Source of the DNA: Melampsora larici-populina 98AG31
Taxonomy: Eukaryota; Basidiomycota; Pucciniomycetes; Pucciniales; Melampsoraceae
Length of the DNA: 57,589 bases
Assembly: GCF_000204055.1 (NCBI RefSeq)
Contig: NW_006768811.1
Span: 113,735 to 171,323, forward strand
Reading direction: 5' to 3'
Shown here: in pieces, positions 22,481 to 33,158 of the stretch
Position numbering within the stretch: the stretch's first letter is position 1
How the letters are laid out: every line of letters begins with the position of its first letter
Made by a program: the position numbers and the translations under genes
Notes under the pieces: model-generated
What the model saw: only the letters and a program-made list of their open reading frames with translations
What the model was told of the DNA's origin: nothing
Databases searched by the model: none

Positions 22481-22655
22481 GAATAATTGTTTGAAGGAAT
22501 GATTGATAAAGTAATTTCTTGAGGATTGAAATCAGGAAGCTCTGAGATACATTTAGCAAAGGGTTAGGCTGGTAGTTGGGGGTCCCCTCAGTCACTTGCC
22601 CTGCCCTTCACGAGACATAAACATCTCTGCATGTATCTCAAGTACTTCCGTCTTC
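22481..22655. repeat. 175-bp direct repeat, copy 2
   Basis: Second copy of 22244-22418, with only a few differences. No coding potential. Confidence 0.92.
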
Positions 22656-23176
22656 AATAATTGTTTGTGAGTGAATCATGAGTGGCAAATGTTTTGAATT
22701 ATATGAGTCTTCTTTTGCGATGAATGGAACAGATGTTTGAGAAATATTGATTGATTTATTAATCTACATTCAATTATTATTGGCTTCTTGTGGATTCTTC
22801 AAGGTTCTATTTCTTCTTGAGGATATAATATTTCTTCTTATATGTTCTGTATTGATCTTGGTGAAGTCAGGAACAAATGGGAAGACAAAGGAAGAACATG
22901 GATTACCTTGGTTGATTCAACAAATTGAAGAAAGCGGACAGAACAGATTTCAAGAATAATAAGATCAGAAGAATCAAATAACAAAGGACTGGTTAAATGC
23001 TTCCACTCAAATGGTGGCTGAGTTGTGGTCAGCCATTACACAATGTATACAAATGTAGCCTTACACCTTACACTTGATATGTTTACATATCTCACATGTC
23101 AGCATATGGTTCACACAGAGATTGTACCACGGAAAGGTTCATTACTCAAGAACCAATCATAGTTGACATGTAGTTA
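22656..23176. other. No gene seen
   Basis: AT-rich. One 70-codon open frame at 22747-22959 is hydrophobic and unsupported by anything else. Confidence 0.4.
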
Positions 23177-23716
23177 CCGGGGCCTAGACTGTCTTAGGCC
23201 CCGGCCCAACCTTCTCCAAGGTAAGGCCACCTGGAAACGAGGTGGCCTTACTGATCAATTGAATGGGCCACCCAATTCCTAGGTGGCCTTACCTTAAAAG
23301 TAAGGCCACCTAGGAATTAGGTGGCCCCTCCATTGCACGATCACTCAGTGATCGTGCGATGGAGGAATCCAGGGCCAAGGCCGCACCTCGGCCCTGGACC
23401 GATCCGCAATGCCATCGCACTATCACTGAGTGATAGTGCGATGGAGGGGTCACCTAATTCCTAGGTGGCCCCTGCATTGCACCATCACATGAGTGATCGT
23501 GTGATGGAGGAATCTAGGGCCGACCTACAGCTTGGCCCTGGACCGATCCGCAATGCCATCGCACTATCACTGAGTGATAGTGCGATGGCACGGCCACCTA
23601 ATTCCTAGGTGGCCTTACTTTTAAGGTAAGGCCACCTAGCTAGGTGGCCTGGATGTTCCAGCCAGACCACCTAGCAGCTCAGGTAGGTGGCCTTTCTGGC
23701 TGGAACATCCGCATAT
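23177..23716. repeat. Palindrome cluster of about 540 bp (GGTGGCC/GGCCACC)
   Basis: Nearly every base belongs to an inverted repeat: CCGGGGCCTA/TAGGCCCCGG at 23177-23204; GTAAGGCCACCT/AGGTGGCCTTAC at 23221-23251; GCACGATCAC/GTGATCGTGC near 23336; CCAGGGCC/GGCCCTGG near 23370; two copies of a 16-bp-arm hairpin starting CCATCGCACTATCACT; AGGCCACCTAG/CTAGGTGGCCT near 23630; and outermost GGATGTTCCAGCCAGA with its exact complement at about 23651-23709. Two units of roughly 160-170 bp are tandemly repeated inside. Confidence 0.92.
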
Positions 23717-23934
23717 TTTTTTTTCTTAATTTTTTTTTCAAAATTATAATTCAAATAAAAAAAATTAAATTTATATATCTGATTCAAAAAATTTTTCTTT
23801 TTGGAATTAAATAAGATGGATTTTCTTTTCGGAATTAAATAAGATGAAACTTATAGTTTTATAGGGAAATGAATTTTTTTTACCGTTAAAATCAAAATAT
23901 CATGAATATGTACATTGAAACGCATTGGTACAAT

Positions 23935-24140
23935 CACTGCCAGCATAGATGCGTTGGGTTGAGAAATCCGAGGCATCATCGGAGGCAAATCCTCGGACAG
24001 ACCTTGTCCGAGGTTTTTGCCCAAGGTATTTCTTTGCCCTGAGAATTACCTCGGATCAAAACCTCGGGAAGCTTCTGTCTGAGGTTTTGCATCCGAGGAT
24101 ACCTTGGATTTTGTAATCCGAGGTAAATATGTTGGTGGTG
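23935..24140 (+). mobile_element. CACTA-like MITE, 206 bp, copy A (CpG-rich)
   Basis: Begins CACTGCCAGCATA and ends TATGTTGGTGGTG, imperfect terminal inverted repeats, flanked by 3-bp direct repeats AAT. It is homologous to the 206-bp element at 45792-45997. The interior is packed with CCGAGG/CCTCGG. A 3-bp duplication and a CACT terminus are typical of CACTA/EnSpm. Confidence 0.88.
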
Positions 24141-24589
24141 AATTTGTTTGAAAGGAATATTTGGTTTAATTACTCATCCATTTTTATATATGTATTGATA
24201 TACATATATAAAATATATATTGCAACATTTCAATTACAACATGTTTGAAAGGTTTGTCCAATATTTTTGGCTTTTGTTAACAAAAAAAAACTACATATTG
24301 AAACAATTGTCTGCCTATTGTTAAAGAAATAAATATCTACTGGAAGAGTTGCATCAAAATATGATTGAAAGCATTGTTCGGTAGTATATTTTGGTAATAT
24401 ACTCAATTTATGTATTCTTTTGTTAATGAAAAAAAAATTATATTATGGATCGGTTTGAGTAAGATGTGTTTGAAATTTTTTTGGTTGAGATACTCATCAT
24501 CCCAACTGTTTTTTTTCCTTTTGTTAATGAAAAAAAAATTGAAACAGACTCATTCATCAGATATTTTTGCTGGCATGTTGGTGTGTAGT
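24141..24589. other. AT-rich, no gene
   Basis: AT-rich sequence with alternating TATA tracts near 24190 and poly-A runs. Nothing supported. Confidence 0.45.
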
Positions 24590-24860
24590 TGGTGATGGAG
24601 AGATCAAGGACGGTTGACAAAGAGTGAGGAAGATCAAGGACAGTTGACAAAGAAATAAGAAGATTGAGGACGGTTGATGAAGAAAGAAGAAGTTCAAGGA
24701 CGGTCGATGCAGAAAGAAGAAGATCCAGGACAGTTGACAGATATTGAGGAAGATCAAGGACGGTTGACAGAGATTACGGAAGATCGAGGACAGTTGACAA
24801 AGAAATAAGAAGATCGAGGACGGTTGACAAAGATTGAGGAAGATCGAGGACAATCGAAGA
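24590..24860. repeat. Purine-rich minisatellite, roughly 30-bp unit
   Basis: About eight degenerate copies of GAAGATCAAGGACGGTTGAC with ACAAAGAAATAA-type spacers. The minus-strand open frame here (SSIFLNLCQPSSIFLFLCQL...) is the translated repeat and not a protein gene. Confidence 0.88.
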
Positions 24861-25124
24861 GGATTGATGATGATGAAAGAGGTTTTGGAGGAGAGCGAGA
24901 CAGGAAGCAGGTACTTTGAAGCTCTTGAGACTGATGGTAGAATGTCTCCGATTGGAGGTGTTGATACCTGTGAGACCGAGCTTGTAGCTAGTTGGCCAAC
25001 ATGTGGTTTTTGGCTGCATTAGAATCTAACATTGGTGTTTGAATTGTACAGTTTGAGAAATGTATTTTTTGGTTTTTGGTTTTTGGTTTTTGGTTTTTTT
25101 TTGATTTTTTGATTTTTGGTGTTG

Positions 25125-25352
25125 CTGGTACTTTTTGTCGAAAGGTGACAATGCAATGAAAACAGTGTTGACCACTGGAAATTTGGGCAAAAAGGGGTTT
25201 CTGCCATGACTTTTACCCCAGTACAGGGGTTTTATCCCTGTATTTGAGTATTTTCTGTAGTTTTGTCTTTGATTTTTGAATTTCGCACCCGGGGATTGTG
25301 ATTTTTGATTTTTGAAATTTTGCATTGTCACTTTGGAACGTCTCGCATTCCG
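25125..25352 (-). repeat. Right terminal inverted repeat
   Basis: Inverted match to 19620-19870, ending TCTCGCATTCCG before TA. Poly-T/G tracts lie just inside (25065-25115), mirroring AAAATCAAAAAACAAA at the left end. Confidence 0.8.
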
Positions 25353-25354
25353 TA

Positions 25355-26256
25355 GGTTTAATGATTTCATTCATCAATATTTCAATTCAAGTTAGTTTGG
25401 AATTCAATCAATTAAATAAAAAAGTTGTAGATATTAAAAACAAAAATCATCATAATAATCGATCTGGAAGTGATGAAAAATTAAATGAATGGGAATAAAA
25501 GAAAAGTTTGGTTAGTGATCAGATAGAGAGTCTTGAGAATCATATTAATGATTTCTTTGATGGGTTAGTCAAGTTACTTTTTTATGGATGATGAAGAAGA
25601 TGGAGATTGATAAACACTATGTCTGTTCCTCGGTAGCACGGCAACGTGCACGCACCAATTGGTTTGAAAAAAATGAAAGTTTTTCCATTTAGTTTAGTTG
25701 GTTGACGGAGATCCAAGTACCGCCACCCCTTTGTGAACCAAGATTCAAGAAATCAACCTTTTAAATCAGCGGTTAGATGTTGGAAGAAAGGTTCAGGTGG
25801 CCTTTCTTCAATATCTAATAGTGCTGAACAGGTTGATAACAAACTCCTGTTTGATGACTATAAGAGGATTCCAATGTGAGAAATAGATGAGTATAAGCAA
25901 ACATAACATACTCGCCAGCATTCCTTAGATATAGAAGTCTGTGTACAGGCACAATATTGTTACCTCACATCTTCCGTTGTGTTGGATACCTGATACACTT
26001 CAAACTTGAAGTCTTGACACCTGTGTCTACTAGACGCTTTGGATATTATCCGTAGGAAAACGTGCAATTCCCAGCGGACACTGTCCGGAACTCCCCCTAC
26101 CGACGTGCTGCCGCCCCGGATGCATCGGACTCAAAGACATATACAAGTAATTTCCGCATCAGTACATCAGCTAGCAGCACCTATTCGACCATCTAAGCCC
26201 ATAACAGGCCTTTGGTCAAGGTCAACAACCACTCACGGTTGCGGCTAAGAATCAGA
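25355..26256. other. No gene seen
   Basis: About 900 bp without a supported feature. A GC-richer patch around 26040-26240 has a 69-codon frame without recognisable content. Confidence 0.4.
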
Positions 26257-26525
26257 TTCACCATGATGTGAATGGCATTCACCATGATGTGAATGGCATT
26301 CACCATGATGTGAATGGCATTCCCATCCATGTGAATGGCATTCACATACATGTGAATACTAATCACACGGAAGTGATTCCCACCTATAAAGACTGAGTCA
26401 ATAAAAGTCACACTGAAAATCAATCCCATTTATGTGAATTGAGTCACATACAGATACAAAGCACACAATTCACATATATGTGAATCTGAATCACATACAG
26501 ATACAAATTCACATATATCACTGCG
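26257..26525. repeat. ATGTGAAT/ATTCACAT repeat block
   Basis: Four to five 21-bp units ATTCACCATGATGTGAATGG run from about 26257 to 26345. They are followed by looser palindromic TTCACATATATGTGAA-type copies to about 26525. Confidence 0.88.
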
Positions 26526-26609
26526 TCCACCACCTCCCTTCTCGACGTTGAGAAGGGTAGAATGGTCGGACTTTGGTGCGAGAAAGGTCTTTTCAAAAAA
26601 ATTGTTTCT

Positions 26610-27262
26610 TCCACTCATTCAAAACCTCAGCAACCCTAAGCAACCCTAAGCAGCCTAAGCTATTTGGAAACCTGGACAGCTCAGGCCTGCGCATCAGCGT
26701 GCCGCCTGATTCTCTTCAACTAAACGTTCCCCCCCTTGGACCCCATTCATTCAATATTCCTCCAAAGGATGCATTCCGAACGAGATGAAGTTACTTACGA
26801 CGTACCTGGCCTTTACTCAGTTCAAACAATCAACTCTAGTACGTGGTGGAACTATACCTAATGCTTCAAATAGTCAGATCGAGAATGGGATCAACCTCGC
26901 GTGATCTAACAATTCATTCAACGAATCAGATGTATCTGAAGTTGATGAAATGGGCCAATTCGGGGTGGCAAACTTACATGTACCTAAGAAATACGCCAGC
27001 AAAAAGCACAGATCTCGAGCCAACACACCCAACCATACCGCTCTAGGTCAAGGCTCATCTGATCGTCTGAGTCAGAGATCTCGTGGTCATTCTGTAACCT
27101 CAGATTGAACAGACCGAACGAGTGAGGCTGGTAATATTGCAGATCCAATTGCTAATTCCTTCAATCAATCCACTTCAGTTTCATCCGATCCCAATGCCAT
27201 TCACGCCATTACACAGACTATGATCGGAGAGTTTCTCTACAAGTACACTACAAAAGCTTTGA
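26610..27262 (+). pseudogene. PH-domain cortical-anchor fragment (Num1/Mcp5-like), degenerate
   Basis: Near 27190-27250 the plus strand reads HAITQTMIGEFLYKYTTKAL, closely like the start of the pleckstrin-homology domain of fungal Num1/Mcp5/ApsA proteins, which anchor dynein and mitochondria at the cell cortex. Upstream, low-complexity coding-like sequence (SQRSRGHSVTSD, TSEAGNIADPIANSFNQ) and an earlier stretch (LRISVPPDSLQLNVPPLG) fit the linker before such a domain but contain stops. Homology ends abruptly at about 27258, after the first 20 residues of the PH domain, where COG8-like coding begins in another frame. The rest of the PH domain is absent. Confidence 0.55.
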
Positions 27263-27266
27263 CCCC

Positions 27267-28957
27267 ATGTCCCTTCAAGATTCTCATCCATCAGCTGGTG
27301 GTGTTTTACATCAAATCAGATTAGAAGTTGATCGTGCTTTACAAGCTTCACGAGATAATTTGATCAATAGTCTTAAGGATCGAGGCTTAAAGTTTCCTTC
27401 AGCTGTTCGAACCATTGGCGTTCTGCGTAGGATGTCAAATCTATTCTCCCAATCAATTGATTCTCCTTCGATCAAATCACTTACCAAACCTGAATTACGG
27501 ATCACTTTTTTGGCAAGTCGATGGTCTTGTTTAGCCAATGCACTTCAACAAGTTCAACTCTCAACTGGTTTCTCACCTTCTTCAGCATTATCTTGTACTT
27601 CTAATCCACTTCATCTTGATCAATTCTCAGATGCTTCACTTCAATACAATGAAGATTGTTTAAAGTTTTTACGTAAATGGCTCGAGATTTGGCGTGATTT
27701 GGTGGGTGATACGATTTCGATATATTATGAAATCTTTTTGAAATCAACAAACTCGGACACCTCAACTCTCAAAATCAATCCTGATCAGCATCTCTCGAAT
27801 TCTACTGGAGGATCTTCGCCTGCTTTTTTCAAAGATTCAGTTTCACCATTAAACTTTTTTGCTACTCAGGCCACACATCTCTTAATTTCTACTCTGACTC
27901 ATCATGTTAAACTACTTGTGACAATCTCTACTCTATCCTCTTTATTAACTCAACTTTCATACTGTGCAGCTGCATTTGCAAAACGGGGTATGGATTTCAC
28001 TAGTGCGATAAGACCTACTTTTATTAACACATTAGAAGAGATCATTAAACTAAGAATGGAATCAGGTCTTGAACAATTTCAATTGGATTTAAAGCCAATC
28101 CTAATTCAAACCCCAACTTCGTCTTCCTTCAAGCAAGCCGCATTTCAACCTCGTCGAAAATTGTTACATCCACCCTCTACACAACCTCTTGAACATCGTT
28201 TAATTGCTCCAGATACCCTACGACAAGTATTAACAATAGATTCGACTACAAACCCACCATCAACTTCACCGAGCCGACTACCATCACATCTTCTCACACT
28301 CTTTCCACCCTTGGCAAGATTTCTGAACAGTCAACTCATTGCTCTTAACGAATTAAGACTCTTACCAATCATAGAATCGTATTCCAAACTCTCATCTTAT
28401 CAACTTCAAGTCCTTACAACCATCAATGAAGAATTAAGAAAGCTTACCTTAAGTCTTCCACCACCTAGTCCTCTTCATTCAAGATTTACAAGTAACTCTG
28501 AACACCTTAAAAGTATAATGAAAGAAGATCATCGAGGATCAGCTTCATCTGATCAACTTCGAGAAATCGTAGATCGATTGATTTATGGACAAAACATGTT
28601 TTACCAATGCTAGAACATTCATTAAGAGTAGAAATATATGGTGACTTGAAAATCGAAAAACCTTCTGATGAGTTTACATCTTTACTTGAACTATCAGAGT
28701 TGATTCTTTCAAGCTTAAGTCATCCTCCGAAACCAGAGGTGATTCTTTTAGACACGCCACAACGAACATCACCAAATGCTAACAATCAAGTCGCCAGCGC
28801 ATCAGATTCTTTGAAGCCACCTTCTACAGAGATCCCGGAGATCATCACTGGAGATCAACCCACGATCACTCCATCGCAACTGGACACACTTCCTGTACTA
28901 GCTCCTGAATCAGAGCCGCAAATAACCGTGAATCATGAAATGCAAACAACTACTTGA
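27267..28957 (+). pseudogene. COG8: COG8-like, conserved oligomeric Golgi complex subunit 8, N-terminally truncated
   Basis: COG8 is a lobe B subunit of the tethering complex for retrograde Golgi transport. The 448-codon frame aligns with the middle and C-terminal parts of the family: LHQIRLEVDRALQASRDNL, TIGVLRRM, LRITFLASRWSCLANAL and the strongly conserved FPPLARFLNSQLIALNELRL. The usual N-terminal 200 or so residues (Dor1 domain start) are missing; upstream is PH-domain gene sequence. At about 28590-28613 the frame closes (MFYQC) while the homologous sequence (VLPMLEHSLRVEIYG) continues one frame over to 28957, so a single-base shift breaks it. A Pro/Ser-rich tail follows. I regard it as a truncated pseudogene, though an unannotated splice variant cannot be excluded. 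Confidence 0.65.
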
Positions 28958-29305
28958 TTGCTTTTCTAATCTAGATAACTCTATGGTGAGTTAATCATTT
29001 CTATCTCTTTTCAAAAGCTGAAATTGCAGCTTACAATTGGTTGTATGTACTATGATATAGTGTTGCACGAAAGACTTAGGGTATCTTGACTAGCTATGAT
29101 ATGGTGTGCAAAGAGGAGCTTGCAACAATTTGATAATGCTAACAAAATAATACAAGATTTGAATTTATGGACTCATCACTGTTGCTGTAATACAATCTTA
29201 TATGAGTGATTTAATGTATAACCCAACTGGCCAAGTGAGGCAATTCTTGTTGAATCCTTGTGGGTCATCTAAGTGTGAAAGTGTAATGAATTCTTTATTA
29301 ACCAG
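28958..29305. other. Spacer between convergent COG8 and cyclophilin remnants
   Basis: AT-rich 3' flanks of two convergent genes. No further gene. Confidence 0.5.
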
Positions 29306-30131
29306 TCACATTTCACCGCACTCTGCAAATAAGTCAATCAAAAAATGTCATAAGATTCAATTCTGTGAATTAAAAAGCAAAAGAGTAAAAAGATAAACAA
29401 ACCAGTAACTTTGACTGTCAATTTAGGTCGATTATTCGGACCAGTAGGTACATTTTGGATCTTTCTCATTACTAAAAGTCCATCTGAATCCAATACTTTC
29501 CCAAAAACAACATGTTTATGATCTAAAAAATCACAAGCTGCAGAAGTAATGAAAAACTACATGAGAGAATTTTGAGTCAATAACGGCTTAAATTTGATCA
29601 GAGCAAATTGAAGTTTGAAACACGTGTTTGCTTACTTGACAACCATTGGTATTAGGTCCAGAGTTTGCCTAATGGAAATCAATAAGTAAAGATCAAGATC
29701 AGTTTTTTTCATAACTCGATGTGAATTTCATTGGTTTGTCTTTTTTGCTAACCATTGAAAAGAGTCCAGCAGTTTCATGTTTCAATTTGAAATTTTCATC
29801 TTCAAATTTTTGACCATAAATCGAAGTAGAACCCGTCCCATCTGAATTCAAAAAATCACCACCTATTTCCCCGCCCCCAAGATGAAGACAAGATCAGAAC
29901 TTGATGACAGTTTGATACTATTGAAGTTAAAGAATCATCCATACCTTGGACCATAAAATCTTTAATAACTCTATGAAAGATACTATGTTTGTACACTGGT
30001 AGCTGAGGTAAACCAACCCGTGGTCGGTCTAAGTTCATTTGTTCATGCACTTTTTCTTTTGTCAACATCTCATAAAATCCTGGATCGGTATCTGACGGAA
30101 GAGACGATGCGCCAGAGTCCCTATGTGACAT
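29306..30131 (-). pseudogene. Cyclophilin H-type peptidyl-prolyl isomerase, N-terminally truncated chimera
   Basis: Exons on the minus strand: 30131-29945, 29862-29753, 29668-29636, 29556-29403 and 29322-29306, all with GT-AG junctions and consistent phase (501 bp, 166 aa). From YKHSIFHRVIKDFMVQG onward it is a clean cyclophilin with [53 protein letters not shown] and [17 protein letters not shown], ending VTECGEM. This matches PPIH, the spliceosomal U4/U6-U5 cyclophilin. The first 45-60 residues of the fold (the FFDVxIGG strand and ENFRxLC helix) are absent, replaced by unrelated MSHRDSGASSLPSDTDPG sequence. The active-site Arg, Phe and Gln are kept, but the barrel cannot close. Confidence 0.72.
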
Positions 30132-30249
30132 CCCGCCGTCGGTCGCACAGATTTGTGTGATTGGTGGAGTGTAAGCGGGCTCGGAGGGGCGAGGAAGACT
30201 TAAAATGTTGAAGACCGGGGTCTTTGTTCCCTTTTACTTTAAAGTGCAA

Positions 30250-30292
30250 CTAGCAAATTAGCGGCGGGCGCCGCTTTAGCGGCTGACGCCGC
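30250..30292 (-). mobile_element. Helitron 3' terminus, minus-strand element extending right
   Basis: Read on the minus strand: GACATGGCGGCG, an AGCGGCG-CC-CGCCGCT hairpin, then AATTTGCTAG followed by host T. It is the same terminus as at 13861. The body lies to the right; its 5' end was not located. Confidence 0.8.
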
Positions 30293-31375
30293 CATGTCAC
30301 ATATAACCCAAACACATCAAAATTTCAACTTGGCAAACCCCTAACTTAACTAAGTCCCTCAATGCTGAGACAGCTGTCCATCAATCCGCTGCCACGCTGC
30401 TTTTGCTTTTTGTGGAAAGATGCTTCAGGTATTGCGGTTGCAAACAAATTGTGTCAGGTTGAGATCGCCAAGTGTGTTGCCCACTGCTGAAGTGTCAGTA
30501 AACAAACCCACACAATCACATAATTTTGCTGGACACAATTTCCTATGCATTTTGATGGGTTACACAATTCTGTTGTCAAACTTGGCAGTAAAAATAATCA
30601 AGATTCAATTTTTGTGTATGCATTATCACAAGTTACACAGCTGCATGGGTATAAATTTGCGCAGGTTTGACTGTATATGAGCATTGATGTGTGTTAAACC
30701 AAGGAAATATGTATCTCTTGGACATCAAGTATGAATGACAGTCATATCTATCAAGAATAGAAACGATCAGAAATCATGTGATAGCAGCCTATGTAGTGAA
30801 TAGAGTATGATTGGAGAAAGTGGGGGAAGGAGTTCATGACTCTCTTTAAAAGCATTCCTTTTGAGCAAATCAAAGATCATATGAATCTGATGAACTTTTT
30901 TCTCAATCTTGAGCTGAGCATTTACTTTGATGATAGCTTTTAACAAAATTATCAAGCCTTCAATAACAATGCTCTGTTCAACAAGTTTTTCCCAATTGGG
31001 CCAAAAGAGCCAAACCCAAAGAATCAGACATACATGAGTTGCCCGTCACATAAGTTGTAATCTTTGAAATCAATCCTTTTTTATCAAACTCGCCTGCAAT
31101 TTTCATAGGTAGAACTGAATCTTTGTAAAAATTACATAAGATTTGTTGACCTTTTGTTCAAGTGGAGCAAACATATCTCAGCTTCAGACTTTTAGATTCA
31201 TGTTTTAGCATTGAAATACTTTGTGTAGATTTCATCTAGACTCTCTTCACCTAATCATTGATTACTGGTGGTAATCTTGCAATAAGTTGCAATACGATAC
31301 CAGCAAAGAGATAGGAAAAATTGGCATACTTACCCAAGGGCTCCGAGAACGTCAGATTTCTTCATTAGGATCCCA
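30293..31375. other. Helitron body or flank, no gene seen
   Basis: Sequence internal to the presumed minus-strand Helitron. No supported coding region. Confidence 0.4.
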
Positions 31376-31690
31376 AGCAACGCTGCCACAGTTACTATAC
31401 TAGTACAGTATTGGGGATACCGAGTATAGTATCTCCTTTGCGATACTGCAAAAAAAAGTATCAGTATAGTATCCTAAAAAGATACTATACTGGATACGGT
31501 ATCCAAAACCAGGATACCTAAAACCCTCAGGGTCCAGTATAGTATCTCCTGTGGATACTTCAGATACTCGCGGGTATCCTCAGGTATCTGCAGATACCCA
31601 ATAGTATCTTGAGCAGATACCAAGTATCTTGAGTATCTACATTTGGAAGAGTATCAGATACTAGTATCCAGTTCCAAGATACTGTCTTTC
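31376..31690. repeat. Repeat saturated with AGTATC/GATACT
   Basis: Within about 300 bp there are more than twenty copies of GATAC or its complement on both strands (TACTATACT, AGTATAGTATC, GGATACC). The outer limits are unclear. It looks like a MITE or subterminal repeat array. Confidence 0.75.
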
Positions 31691-33158
31691 AGCACCAAAG
31701 AAAGATGAATATTGAAAACTCAATATCATGAGCAGCAAAATAAGTGCAATTCCAATGAAGAAATTCTGCCAATGAATGTACAGCATGGAGATGTATGGAA
31801 GAACTTAAATTCCTGCGAAAGAAAAGAAAGTCAGATTCAAACTCAAACTCAAACTCATAGCCGGATAAATGGGTCAAGACTAACAGTGAGCGAATATCAA
31901 AGCATCTCCTCCACTTGTTTGCAGGTTGAATAATCCAGGATGATGATCATTTTTGTACCTGAAATGAACCAAATTAAAGAAATAATCAGTGGTTATTTGA
32001 CAAACACATTTATTGGAAACAGCAGATACTCGGTGTAAGCTTTTTTTGAGTTGATCAAGATGAGGAGTTGAAGATAAAGGGTGACTATCTTCTGTAGTAT
32101 GTGATTTCCGTGAACTACAAAAGAATTTTAAAAGTTGATTGAATCCTAGGTCTGAAACATTGAGAATTGATCAATAACTCATGAAATTTGATATATTACT
32201 AACTTCATTATTGTTATCGTGATCAAGTGATCTAATATCAAATGTGTTATAGTTTTTTATATACTCATAATAAATTCGAGCTCATAGGTCAATTCTCCTA
32301 TATACTTTTTTTATATCTTGTTAAAACTCATCTGTTTCCACTATCAATCGACCAATCTAGTGACCCATTTGAAAAAAGCTTGATAGGATCAAAAGCATTG
32401 TCAGCTATGGAGTTTTCAACAGATTTCAAGCAATAGTTTAAACAACATAGATCAAAGAAACAAACTCTGATCAAGGCTAGTTTAAGATTAATGTGAGATC
32501 CTAAATCTTCACCTTTCTTTGAATCCTTGCGTACAAGCTATCAATATCAATGATGGCAAAGAATAATAATTGATTCAAGAGTTGAGTTTTGCTTGATCAA
32601 TCGAGTTTCAATTTGAGTACGAATACATCCTCTGCAGTCTTCAGAAGGAGATCAATGAGCTCAAAATTCTTTCAAGCAGTGTTCCTCCTTTGAAAAAAAG
32701 AAGACTGAATTTGATGTTACTCGAATGATGATTATTGGTAAGATTTGATCAAATTTGAACTTGATAATGTCGGCTGCTTTTGCCTTCATCACGAGAAATT
32801 GATCTAGATTATTTGAAATATTAGTTAGCTGTCATTTCACTTGTAGAGGTTGTAATGATTGAAAGTTTGATACCAGATCCAAACTCCCAAAAAGTTAAAG
32901 TTTTAAGGTCAAGAAGCATGAATCTAAAGATCCATAGGCCTGCCAGACCTTGAAGAAGTTCGTCATTGCTTGTAGTGTGGCTTGCTAATTACTTATCGAC
33001 AATGTTGGACATGCTAGTATCATCTATATCTCTAACCAAAACACTGAAACTTCTGAGGATGAAACAAAAAGAATGAGTGTGTTTCTAAAACCCAATTCAA
33101 GAAGTCGAGTTCAAACTCACATCTTAACCGGTTGACCTTGACTCCAATGTTTTGATCA
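31691..33158. other. No supported gene
   Basis: AT-rich with short open frames only. Intron-like GTAAGA...AG stretches occur, but no protein family is recognisable. Confidence 0.4.

Larger units (their letters stand above)
19620..25352. mobile_element. 5.7-kb terminal-inverted-repeat element carrying an alpha-kinase remnant
   Basis: The two ends are inverted copies of each other. Both start CGGAATGCGAGA next to TA, and homology continues through GTGCGAAATTCAAAAATCAA and CCCCTGTACTGG to AAAAAGTACCAG about 230-250 bp inside. The element is flanked by TA on each side, which could be a 2-bp target duplication. Inside are two simple-repeat blocks, an alpha-kinase pseudogene, the assembly gap, a palindrome cluster and a nested MITE. 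No transposase is seen, although the gap hides about 100 bp. The superfamily is undetermined. Confidence 0.7.

Noticed and set aside
23177..23716. CRISPR-like array
   Set aside because: Repeats are palindromes of different sequence without regular unique spacers, and the organism is eukaryotic.
24557..24853. 98-codon minus-strand frame with Cys/Ser/Phe periodicity
   Set aside because: Translation of the 30-bp minisatellite; the periodicity follows the DNA repeat.
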